Shown: piece by piece, positions 44,103-64,000 of the stretch
How the letters are laid out: each line of letters begins with the position of its first letter
How positions within the stretch are numbered: position 1 is the stretch's first letter
Assembly: GCA_963965975.1 (NCBI GenBank)
Contig: OZ014424.1
Location: forward strand, 5,166,380-5,230,379
Length of the DNA: 64,000 nucleotides
Origin: Xestospongia bergquistia
Taxonomy: Eukaryota > Porifera > Demospongiae > Haplosclerida > Petrosiidae
Reading direction: 5' to 3'
The notes under the pieces: generated by a model
The model's input: only the letters and a program-made list of their open reading frames with translations
Databases searched by the model: none
What the model was told of the DNA's origin: nothing
Made by a program: the position numbers and the translations under genes

Positions 44103-45410
44103 TTAAGCCTTTCCAAAATCTTTCATTATATCATACACTAAATTATCACCTAATATAAAAAACCCAATTGTTATCATGATACAAGAAAAAACAGCTGCAC
44201 AAATATTCTTCCATCTACCGCAGAAGTGGCCCTGTAAACTTAGTTTTAATAGACACATTCCTAAGAGAAAAGAGAAGAACCTATCCTCCAATACCCTTAG
44301 GATATAAAGACAACATACTACATACTACATCATCAATATCAATATCATATTTTTAAATCTACCATTTAGAAAGTTTTTATAACTTACATATTGTACTACT
44401 ATTATTAAAGTTTTCTTACCAGGTAGTACAAAAATAAATACAGCAGCCAATGACCCCAATGGACTGACAACGTACTTAATTTGAGGTACAAACAATGCTA
44501 GAGCTAGCGATAAAAACATCCATATATTGGCTTCAATTATAAATCGAAGTAATTCTATAGTACAAAATGAGGGAAGATTTATTTTAGACTGATATGATCT
44601 CTTTTCCATAAAGTTTGTTAGAAATGGTTGTAATCTCATTACCAGTCCATCCAGTGAGAGTCTAATGTAAACAAAGAAACATGTGATTTATAACTTATTC
44701 AATAAATGGATGGAAGATGGACAAATAGATCGAGTTGCAGGACTGATGGTGAGCAAATCCATCCATCTGTCCATCCATCAATCCAATGTATCCATCCATG
44801 TCCCTCCATTTGTCCATCTATCAATCCAATGTATCCATCCATGTCCCTCCATTTGTCCATCTATCAATCCAATGTATCCATCCATGTCCCTCCATTTGTC
44901 CATCTATCAATCCAATGTATCCATCCATGTCCCTCCATTTGTCCATCTATCAATCCAATGTATCCATCCATGTCCCTCCATTTGTCCATCTATCAATCCA
45001 ATGTATCCATCCATGTTCCTCCATTTGTCCTGTCCCTCCATCCATCTGTCCATTAATCCATTCCTCTACAAACCTGCCACAAAAAGCCAATATAGGATAT
45101 GAGGTGATGAGACTAAGAAACAACATTCCTCGTGCAATACTGACTGCAATATCATTTGGACAATAGTTCCTCAATATATCAGAATTTAGACATTCAGCTC
45201 TACTGCTAAATGTCATGACACCAAATGTACCAGTCAAAGAATATATGATAGTACAGATAATGACACCACTAACAACTATGCCAAAAAAGTTTTTAACAGT
45301 ACGTTTCTTGAGTCCGGAATAAATTGGTATAGCAGAGACATGACATTGGAATGCAAAACAGACAAAGGGAATAGCATTGAAAGATGTGATCCAGGAATAA
45401 GAACAGTTGC

Positions 45411-45465
<55 letters not shown>

Positions 45466-48176
45466 CACTACAAATAAAGCACTAGTAACTAGAATTACCT
45501 GGTATAAGCATTACAACTAGCAGGATCTTGTATTATAAAGTACTTGACTACAACAATGATACAAATATAGACACAGGACCCCACTCCAAAAAAACTGGAA
45601 CGGAAAAAATAAATGTAAAGATGAATTGGAGAGATGGAGAGTGCCTACATGATTCTCCTTAAAAAGATTACCTAGTGTAACTTAGAAATCCAATTCTCCT
45701 CAAATAAAGCCAGGGATATATTAATATCAATGATGCTATTGGCATCAAAAACATCTTCTTAGCCCACCATTGTCTAGAGAGAGATCTACTATGATACGAG
45801 AAGGCTGCAGTAACTAAAGGTCAGAAAAAGAGGCACATCTATAAACCTATATTAATCCTGTCAAAACTAATTTACTCTAATAATCACTATGAGATGAATT
45901 GTATTTTTATATCAAATTCCAATGAATATTACCACAAGTGTAATTGTTGTGTCAGCAGAGAACAAACGGAAATAATTATTTTATAACAAAGAGCTATCAA
46001 TACAATATAGTTAATTTGTACAACTTTCTTTTTGAGGTTAAATACCAACGGAAGTAGGAGTTTTGAAACTTTGTTTGTATTTGTAAAATATATAGCGTTG
46101 GTTGTTTACAAGGTTTCATTAGGTTAAAAGGGTTAAATAAATATTACTACCAGAGGAAGATACTTGAAAAAAGAGGGACTTTCTTTAAATAACCAGCTGC
46201 TTTATAATATCCATATATGGTCAAAATGAAATCATTGAGTTCAATGGAAACATTTAACTCAGCTGAACAATAACATAATAATCTCATATGAAGAATGACT
46301 GGTCTCTCCCTTACATTAGCTCACTTGATGTATAATGTAGATGTAATATTGGCTTGTTCTTGCTGTAAGTAGTACATACAATAGTCTTTATATAACTAAC
46401 TACCAGTAAATATCATAGTTGGCTCTGATCCATGACAATTAAGATTTATAATTGCAAATGGAGTTAAGATATAGACAGTAGTATTACTACTTACTATCTT
46501 CAATCTGGTCTCCAATGACAACCAGTAGTGTTACACAGCAACCAAAACAATATATACACACACATATTTCAGTAATTAACTTCATTCCAGGACCGAGCAT
46601 TTTTCCTAGTGTATCTTCGCAAGTTATAGCTTGTTTAAGTTCAGCACAGTAAGCCAGTATCATCAGACCAGTAATTATAAATGGTAAAATGATCTAGAAG
46701 GAGAAAAAGAAGTTGGCATCAGTAAAAATATGATTTAAAAGAGAGGATACCTCATAAAGGATACTCCAAATTAAGGACACATTATACATGACGAATAATG
46801 CTTTGATGTTTACTAGTAATATTACTAAGAATACTTCTTAACTAAGGATGGTTTCCTCTGTGAATGTTATAGTAACTGATAACATCATTAATTCTCATAC
46901 TAATAGAATATAGATAATAACAACTAGTTTATAAGATATGTAAATGAATTATAACACCATTTAGTCTATCTAGTTTTACACTTCATAATTATAAAGTCTA
47001 CATAGACTAGAGTTACATTTCATCTACATATCCCATAATTCGCCTACTAATTTAGTGACATTAAATTTATTACTCTTTTAACTTTATAGTGAGTGACCTG
47101 ATAAATATAATTTCCAAGACCTCAAAAGTGTCCGCTATAAAAGGTTTCCTTCTACTTTTGTTTATACAACTGAAGTTTAATTTATGTACCGAACAAAATA
47201 TTAAATTAATAAAAAAGATATATATTATATTATTTTTAATATCGTAGCTCTTATCAAAACTTACTATCATGATATTATACATTAAAAATCTTTATATCTT
47301 TAATTATAATTAAATTTATTAGTTAATAAAATATTAGGGAAAGAGTTTAAAGTACAGGGTCTTCTAGCAAGGAAGCAGACAAGGAGTATTTGAAGCGTTT
47401 GAACTCTTGACCTCAGATACAAATAGATCTCGTTATAAATATATTTTTAAATTACACATACATCTAACGAGACATAATTAATTCAATTCAATGAATATTT
47501 AATAAGTTTAAGGTTAGAGTTATAAAAATTATTAAAGTTATGTCTAATTATTAAGTCCCATCTAAATATAACCACCATTTGATAAGGTAGGCATGTTGAA
47601 TTTCATACATGTACACAGTTGTTGAAAAGAAAGAGATTTTGAAACTGTTCATACAAGTAAATAATTATCTAGTAAGTTAACATTTTCAGACAAAAGTCTT
47701 TTCTTTGTAAGAAAAATACAAGAAATGGTTGAGTGTCCCAAGCATAAGAAATTCACCACACCTACCTTATTATTCCATATTTATCTAGTGGTACTCACCA
47801 ATTCAGTTAACATCCCAAAGTACCAACCTCCTGCTAAATAAAAAGCATAAGGGAATGTCAGCATTCCTGCTCCCATAGCAGCATTAGTGACCAAAAACAC
47901 TGCTCCAAATGATGAACTGTTACCAGGTTTTATTTCTGACTTTATTGGATTAATTTCTACATCATATTCATCAGATTCCTCAGACAATTGATCTTTAGTT
48001 ATTTCATTGTTCTGAATAGTTATATTATCACTGTGGTAAGATTGATGACTTTGACTAGACTGGAGTAAGAGAGGAGTCTTTTCTAGAGCCACACTTGAGT
48101 TATTCTCTGGGCTATCTTCATCCTCGGGTAAACTAGGAATACTATCCTCATCAGCCATGTCAGTAAGGTCAAGCAA
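44103..48176 (-). CDS. SLC38-type (SNAT) amino acid transporter
   Basis: Sodium-coupled neutral amino acid transporter-like protein of the AAAP superfamily. Seven exons (47799-48176, 46495-46693, 45672-45813, 45499-45594, 45074-45409, 44420-44661, 44103-44260) sum to 1551 nt, 516 aa, in phase. The first 90 residues are acidic and cytosolic (MADEDSIPSLPEDEDSPE). The fold starts with SSFGAVFLVTNAAMGAGMLT, matching the SLC38 first helix (SSFGAVFIVVNAALGAG in relatives). Then come FIITGLMILAYCAELKQAIT, FVCFAFQCHVSAIPIYSGLK (the FxxxCH...PIY signature) and about eleven hydrophobic segments. SNAT7/8-like members are the best guess. The start could be the Met at 48158 (MADED). Two introns carry minisatellite and GA repeats. 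Confidence 0.85.
44757..45060 (+). repeat. 43-bp minisatellite, about 6 units
   Basis: Units of TCAATCCAATGTATCCATCC then ATGTCCCTCCATTTGTCCAT, spaced 43 bp, in an intron of the SLC38-like gene. Overlapping open frames rich in Ile-His-Pro are by-products of the repeat. Confidence 0.95.
45411..45463 (+). repeat. (GA)n microsatellite at a 3' splice site
   Basis: On the sense strand it is TC and ends at the acceptor of SLC38-like exon 5 (45074-45409). Confidence 0.97.
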
Positions 48177-48837
48177 CGTAATCTCCTCCCATCATCACTT
48201 GATCAGAAAATTCATAGCTAATTCATTGTTATAAAGCTGGCTCTCTACATAGGATTTGCATGATAAAACTTGCAGTCCATCTCTCTCACTAAACTTCTCC
48301 TTGCTTAACTTACTTTTGCAATACTGCAAATCAGTAGTTTATTACTGAGCGTAGGTCTACTGCCATAGGTATTCTACTCATTTTCACTGGTACTACTGTT
48401 TCTACAAGTACAAACAGTTACAAGTGTAATAGTCTCTATTGCATTCCTGGTAAAAGTTTCAAGGCTTCTGCTGTTGGTAGCAACGAAAGGTATATAATAC
48501 AATAAAATCTTTACTCTCTTTGTCTACTACCTGTCTTCAAAGTGAGTTTATATTTGAGATCATAAGATCTCTATATTGATCAGGTTCAATATTTGTAGTG
48601 GGCAGGCAGGCTTCCTGTAAAAGGAAGTCTAGGAAATAAAATTGAGCTGAATAGAGCTTTGCTTTAGTTTTGTTATAGCTACTCTATTTTGCTGCAGATT
48701 TGGCTCCCAATCTATCAGCTGTTAGGAGAAGTCAACCTGTCTCTTTACAACAAGATCCAGTCCACATTCTCCTGCTTCATTGTTGACCATATTAGACCCA
48801 GATCATTCTCACACCTCAGGTATATATACTTAGCATC
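48177..48837. other. Divergent intergenic region, promoters likely
   Basis: 661 bp between the SLC38-like (-) and DOK-like (+) start codons. No clear motif or non-coding gene was seen. Confidence 0.4.
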
Positions 48838-58176
<9,339 letters not shown>

Positions 58177-58289
58177 TCACATGACGTAATACTCATAACA
58201 TTTGTTGTAAATGTAATATATTGTTGTTGCTTGTATTGCTATTGTCTTTTGTAAAATTTTGTAAATAATTTTTTTGTTAGCAAGCAAAT

Positions 58290-58322
<33 letters not shown>

Positions 58323-58340
58323 CACACACACACACACACG

Positions 58341-58372
<32 letters not shown>

Positions 58373-59174
58373 CACCTAAACACACACACTTTATAACACT
58401 AAATATATTTTATTTACTCGTTTATAATTACTGAATAATTATATTATATAATTATATATTTATTTTTAATTGCCGACTTCAGTTATCACTCATTGTATTA
58501 ATTGCTGATATTAATTTTAATTATATTATTTTGTATACTAATTAATAATTACATTATGTTTTTTTAATTAAATTTTTAAAAAATTCTTAAAAGACATTTG
58601 ATACTTTCGAGGGATTGAAGAATATCTAACACACAGAAATTTAATGTAAATTTGAAGGATTTAGCACATTAAATTAAAAAGATAAGAGAAAAAAAATGTT
58701 ACTAACCTTCATCTTAAAGGTCGAGTTCAGTTAACAGAATAGAAAAAAAATTCTAAACTATAAGACATTTAATTTCTTAATTATGACTCTATTAATTAAT
58801 TATAACTGTATTAATTATTAATTAACTAAATAATTAATTAACCTGTATGACATTACCTGATGAAAACATGACAACAATTATTAATAATAGTAATATAGTG
58901 GATTTAGTTAATAGTCATCAACACATGTTTAATAAAATTAAATTTGTTGTATTAAATTAAAGAATGAAATCTAAAGTGATAACAACATAATTATTACAGC
59001 TAATACAACAAACAATACAGTAATCAGAGATGAGTTTAAATCATAGCTATCACACACATACACATAACATTATAGCCAACAACAGGCTCAAACCAAAACA
59101 TGAAGCCCAGGTATGAGTCTAAAATAACAAACAAAACAAAAATAAAATTATTTTACTGAAGAAAATTTAATTGA
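58177..59174. other. Convergent gap between DOK-like 1 and 2, with (CA)n
   Basis: AT-rich, with a CA tract interrupted by CG at about 58288-58388. No gene recognised. Confidence 0.65.
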
Positions 59175-62100
59175 TCAGGTTTTAGTAGCACTTATCCCCA
59201 TGTACGTCGGGTCCTGGTTGGTTCTTGTAGCACTTGTAAGTCCCATATACTCTGCCCCCTGGGGAGAAATATCAGTTGCTGTTGAATTTGTTCTAATATT
59301 AGTGCTCCCTTGTCTATCTCGAGTTGTTTCATTAAGACCAGCGTATAAAGATGAGGTTGGATTTCTCTCAGCTGCTGATGTCACTAAAGACTGATATACA
59401 CTGTTAGCAGACGTGGGAACTGATGAGGAAATGTGAGAGGGTGAGGGAGGAAGTTGCCTGTTGTCCTAAAGATAAAGATGTATTAATTACATTTTGTATT
59501 TACTTCTAACGAGGTGAGATATCACAAACTTACTATAACAATTCCATCGTATATCGGAGTTTGTTGTCTGGTGTTTGGTTGTAATGGCATGTAAGTGGGT
59601 GTGGCAGGCAAAGGAACGGAAGGAGTACGAGTGACAAAAGGAGGAGAAGTTGGTGGAACTGATTGAGACAGTCTATCTCCCCTTGATGGAGTGCCTGCAG
59701 ACTAGAAAAAGCGAGGTTAATTAATTAATTATTAGTTTATTAAAGGTACTCGATAATAAAAACCTATTATATGTTTACAATATAGGTACCAAAGTTACTT
59801 TAGTTTAAACCATTCTTGTCAAACAATATGGTCTTAATATAATACTGAATGATGACCATAATACTTACATCAACAGAGAGCTACAATACTATTCAGTCAA
59901 ACAATCATTAACAATAGAAACTCAATAAATAGTAATTAAACAATAACCATCTAAAGATGAATTTTGATTGGCTGTTATTACAATAAACCACACCCTAAGC
60001 CCTGACCATTTTAGATAGAGCTGTGAGAACATATACAACTACTGCCAAAGCCTCATTACCAGTTAGGGATGATATTACCCACACACATACATCAAATTAT
60101 GGTATTACAGATAAAGGGTCTTTACTTACAATTGTTGATGAGTTACGTCGTAAGGGGATGTTCCTGGCTTGATCAACAATGTGACGTGCCCAATAATCAA
60201 CGGCACGATGTATTTTTGGAGCATCCCCAGGGTCTGTGTCGACAATAAACCAGTCCACATTAGTAGGTGATTTACTAAAGAGAAAGATTGTGTGTACATG
60301 TGCTAATCGTCTGGGTATCCATCCATCCATCTATACACGTGTCTATCCATCCATCTATCAATAACCTTCCACTTTGAAATTTGAAAGCCACTTCATTGGA
60401 TCCGTATTGTCTTATATGATCAATCTGCCATTTAACAATTAAACGAGGTGGGTTTTCCTCAGTAAATACTGCAATGTGAAAAAGATTACGTTCAAAGTCA
60501 CGTTGAATTTCAAGAATACAAGATCCATGAAAAAGAAGAGAAGTTGATTGACGGAGACGAACTCTAAAATGATCTTCATCTGGAGGTGCTATAAATAAAA
60601 AATAATGACATTAGGTCACTGTGGTAAGTACTGATGTTCACTAATCTAGAGCTTACTAATGGTAGCTATCCTAGGTCACTGTGGTAAGTACTGATGTTTA
60701 CTAGTCTAGAGCTTACTAATGGTAGCTATCCTAGGTCACTGTGGTAAGTACTGATGTTCACTAATCTAGAGCTTACTAATAGTAGCTATTCTAGGTCACT
60801 GTGGTAAGTACTGATGTTCACTAGTCTAGAGCTTACTAATGGTAGCTATCCTAGGTCACTGTGGTAAGTACTGATGTTCACTAGTCTAATGGTAGCTATC
60901 CTAGGTCACTGTAGTAAGTACTGATGTTCACTAGTCTAGAGCTTACTAATGGTAGCTATCCTAGGTCACTGTGGTAAGTACTGATGTTCACTAGTCTAAT
61001 GGTAGCTATCCTAGGTCACTGTAGTAAGTACTGATGTTCACTAGTCTAGAGCTTACTAATGGTAGCTATCCTAGGTCACTGTGGTAAGTACTGATGTTCA
61101 CTAGTCTAATGGTAGCTATCCTAGGTCACTGTAGTAAGTACTGATGTTCACTAGTCTAGAGCTTACTAATGGTAGCTATCCTAGGTCACTGTGGTAAGTA
61201 CTGATGTTCACTAGTCTAATGGTAGCTATCCTAGGTCACTGTAGTAAGTACTGATGTTCACTAGTCTAGAGCTTACTAATGGTAGCTATCCTAGGTCACT
61301 GTGGTAAGTACTGATGTTCACTAGTCTAATGGTAGCTATCCTAGGTCACTGTAGTAAGTACTGATGTTCACTAGTCTAGAGCTTACTAATGGTAGCTATC
61401 CTAGATCAATAATGGTGGCTACATCCCAGTCAAGTAACAATCTTTATTTAATTTAGTATTACAAAATGAATAATATAATAACATTCACTCATGAACCCCC
61501 CAAATAGGTGTGGTTTCCTTTGTGCCATCATCTATACATGATATTAAATACACAAGAACTCAATAGGTTAAGCAAACACAGATAGCAGTGATAGCAACAA
61601 CAAGAGTACATGTGTAAGTTATGAATACAGTCTGGTTTCAAGACCAAATCATCCATATTTTAATAAACATCATGGAACAAACAGTCAATCTAATCTCAGA
61701 CTCCATGAAAGTCTTGTTATGAGACCAGGTCTGAGACCACACACACATGTGTTGAATGAGATGAAATATTATTTTAAACCATTAGTCTACTTAATAAAAT
61801 AAACAGATCAATATTATACTCACAACATTATGATACTACTGTTGACCACATGGTACATTAATTCTATATATATATCATAACATAAAAATGTATTTAAAAC
61901 ATAGTGAGGACATCAAGATAATATACATTATGAAACTAAAGATTACTTTAATTACAATAAATAGATAAATATTTATATTCATTTGGATTCATAAATACAC
62001 CTTATAGTGATTCCCTGAGTATCTATGGTTACAAGTACATAACATTTATCTACATGGTCGAACTATGTGATACATTTCACAATAAGGAGTAAAATATTAC

Positions 62101-62559
62101 CTAAAGTATGCGATGTCTTCTTGCCACTTACTACGCCTCTATTTTGTCGTAAAGACTCGATATCACGTACCCAGTCATCAAGATCAGCGCGCGAAGTACA
62201 TCCAAATGTCACGGTCTCACCAAACATACACAGTGTGATGTCCTTCCTTTCTAAGTTTGTTTGAAGGTTAGAGACTTGTTCCACGCTGATAATTTTGGAA
62301 GGGTTCTTGCGAGGAACGTCATCTTCATCTTTATAAATCTCAATACGACAAAGACCGGTCCGAGATTCACTTCGTAAAACAACCCAATGTTTCCTAGTAC
62401 CAAAGCGAGTAAGGGAACCAATCTATAAATAAATATTAATATAATTTGTAATAATACATTATTTCACTATCTTGTATTAAGTCTTTACTCACTTACCAGT
62501 CCTTTTGAAGCTACTACCTTAAGATAACCTCTTTTAACCACGTCAGAGTCTATTGACAT
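59175..62559 (-). CDS. DOK-like adaptor 2 (PH + PTB + YMxL tail)
   Basis: Second DOK-family protein. Exons 62497-62559, 62101-62422, 60366-60588, 60130-60274, 59534-59701 and 59175-59465 sum to 1212 nt, 403 aa, in phase. PH domain: VVKRGYLKVVASKGL, RKHWVVLRSESRTG, ending DLDDWVRDIESLRQ. PTB domain: HFRVRLRQSTSLLFHGSCIL, WQIDHIRQYGSNEVAFKFQSG, DWFIVDTDPGDAPKIHRAVD. The tail is full of Tyr motifs (YMPL, YDGI, YQSL, YAGL, YMGL, YMGI), candidate SH2/PTB docking sites. It is convergent with DOK-like 1 and divergent from DOK-like 3. The intron between exons 2 and 3 carries the 110-bp higher-order repeat array. Confidence 0.9.
60614..61404 (+). repeat. 60-bp family array with 110-bp higher-order period
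   Basis: Starts with plain 60-bp units. From 60881 on, 60-bp units alternate with 50-bp units that lack AGAGCTTACT. The short-unit junction CTAGTCTAATGG recurs at 60881, 60991, 61101, 61211 and 61321, an exact 110-bp period. Located in an intron of DOK-like 2. Confidence 0.97.
61405..62100 (-). other. Rest of DOK-like 2 intron 2
   Basis: AT-rich intron sequence with no gene or repeat recognised. Confidence 0.5.
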
Positions 62560-62885
62560 GGCTGATTCGACGTGAGAGATAAATTAACAATAATTATTTG
62601 CGCGTGTAGACGGACGATTGGCTGTAGTTTTAAACGGTGTTTAAGAGTATTAATGAGTTGATAAACAATAACAAAGCTCTTCATTCAACTCGATCTTCTC
62701 ACAGCAGTTAGCCCAATCGTTCTCAACTTTTAATATGGTAAACTTTACTTGTTTATTCAAGAGAGGCGTAACCTTTGTTTTACGTAACATTACGTCTTGA
62801 TAGTTTGAGCCACGCCTTCGCAATTTTGCATCCTCAAAAGCCGAAACGACTTCTTCTGATTGCAGGACTTACCAGATCAACAACT
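62560..62885. promoter_or_regulatory. Divergent promoter region of DOK-like 2 (-) and 3 (+)
   Basis: 326 bp between start codons, with CACGCC at 62811-62816, similar to boxes in the other divergent gaps, and TACGTAA at about 62781. Promoter use is inferred. Confidence 0.45.
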
Positions 62886-64000
62886 ATGAGCGGTTCAGCT
62901 GTAGAAGTGGACATAGTCAAACGTGGCTATTTAAGATACAAGATATTCTTTCCCAATCATACAAATGCGGTGAGTACCTACCTCCAAATTAAAAGTACAT
63001 TGTAATATCTTTAATATTTTTTTGAAACAAAGATGATTTAGTTATTGTTGTGTTCAATGCTTACAGAATAAATCTTTTAAAGACTATTGGTTTATTTTTC
63101 GTACTGGTGTTGATGTATTTGGAAGAGTATTGGAGTGCTACACTAGTGAGAAGGAGTCAAAGAGAAACAACATAAAAGATCGTATTCTATTAAACGACAT
63201 TAATGCTGTTACAAAATTGGACTCCAGCAAACAGTTCTGTCTTCATTCAACTGATGGAACAGTTCATACATTTGAAGCTCCTTCTGCATTTGAATCTGGA
63301 GAATGGGTGTTTAGTCTAAATGCTGTGCTTTTCGGCAAAGGACCTGATGGAAGTAAGTTGGAAGTTACATTTATCGTAGATATAACATACTACATGTTGT
63401 TGTACACTTTGAAAAAGCCATTACAATTAATGAATGTGGATGTTTTTAAATGAAATGCATATCAATTTTGTTGCAACAATATTTAAAGTAAGGATGATAT
63501 AGATAAAGAGATTGAGTCTTCTTTACTTAAGCTTCTGTTTATATTTACTCTGTATTTAAACAACAAAGGAAAGACATTAGTGTACAATTGAGACATTTAG
63601 ACTCATGACTTATCCTCACATGCACACATGATCACATGCTTTTGTGGGTTGAAGTCAATGATTCCACTATACAGCTAAGCCTAACTGTTGCCAAGACAAC
63701 TTCCTCTTATATCATTCACATTGCCTCTTTGTGGAACAATAATGCCCATTTAAGGATGTTGTGTCAATGTCATATTACTCAAAGGATGTTGGAAAAATTG
63801 TTGGTACAACATGATAGTTAGAATGAAAGTGTTAATTGAATTAGGACTGGTGGGCAAAAGTTCATTAGCTTTTAAGAGTTGAATTATTAAAATTGTTAAC
63901 ACAATTAATTAGTGAACTATAAGAAAGATAATTGGTAACTGTATATAGAAATGGTGTGGTTTGAGTGTGACCACATAAGTTGAGAATGGCATATTTGAAC
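62886..64000 (+). CDS. DOK-like adaptor 3, 3' partial (PH domain only in window)
   Basis: Exons 62886-62969 and 63067-63352 are visible and in phase; the gene continues past the window. They encode VDIVKRGYLRYKIFFPNHTN, then KDYWFIFRTG, SSKQFCLHSTDGTVHTFEAP and GEWVFSLNAVLFG, a PH domain. As in DOK-like 1 and 2, a phase-0 intron falls just after the VKRGYL strand, which supports common origin. The region from 63353 to 64000 looks like intron; no second domain is visible, so DOK assignment rests on the PH domain, intron position and neighbours. Confidence 0.7.

Noticed and set aside
44683..45166. Overlapping 116-139 codon frames rich in Ile-His-Pro-Ser
   Set aside because: All come from the 43-bp minisatellite inside an SLC38-like intron; three frames stay open together only because of the repeat.
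58177..58389. Frame of alternating Cys-Val
   Set aside because: Produced by the CA microsatellite after DOK-like 1.

Overview
The window is animal nuclear DNA: AT-rich, with closely packed genes split into many small exons by GT-AG introns that are mostly 40-300 bp. The genes are ordinary metazoan ones (TPPP/p25, ALG-2/PDCD6, peflin, paraplegin, ITFG1, DHRS4, PNP, FITM, ZNRF, SLC38, DOK). The compact genes, very short introns and early-animal gene flavour suggest a non-bilaterian, most likely a demosponge such as Amphimedon. That placement is inference; no species-diagnostic sequence was checked.

Layout from left to right. At 1-6.4 kb a TPPP gene (partial), a minus-strand ankyrin/SOCS-box gene and a second TPPP gene. 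At 6.7-9.8 kb a small membrane protein and a PSKH1-like kinase, divergent. At 9.9-14.2 kb neuroguidin (+) and PDCD6 (-), the latter with a 1.6 kb satellite in its last intron. At 14.3-20.7 kb an m-AAA protease (paraplegin-like) with an intronless POT/SLC15-type transporter nested antisense in one intron. At 21.7-23.2 kb an unrecognised conserved-looking gene. At 24.0-30.1 kb peflin and ITFG1, both minus. At 30.2-37.9 kb four tandem DHRS4-type SDR genes, followed by purine nucleoside phosphorylase (-) at 38.2-39.8 kb. At 39.8-40.7 kb a FITM gene, at 41.2-43.3 kb a ZNRF-type E3 ligase, at 44.1-48.2 kb an SLC38-type transporter. At 48.8-64 kb three PH-domain adaptors of DOK type (+, -, +); the last runs off the window.

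Functional links: PDCD6 and peflin are known heterodimer partners and lie about 10 kb apart on the same strand. The four SDRs all end in peroxisomal PTS1-type tripeptides. The three DOK-like genes look like a local family expansion. Many neighbours are divergent pairs with start codons 40-600 bp apart, so shared promoters are likely.

Repeats: a 60-bp tandem unit (five places, one array with a 110-bp higher-order period), a 58-bp tandem unit (five places), several intronic minisatellites, many TC/GA microsatellites next to splice sites, and one 382-bp hAT-like MITE with 8-bp target duplication inside an intron of the fourth SDR copy. The SDR array also carries broken pieces of the neighbouring PNP gene, which show how the array was made. 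Exon limits were read by eye from splice signals and reading-frame continuity. For most genes the summed exon lengths keep frame through to the stop codon.
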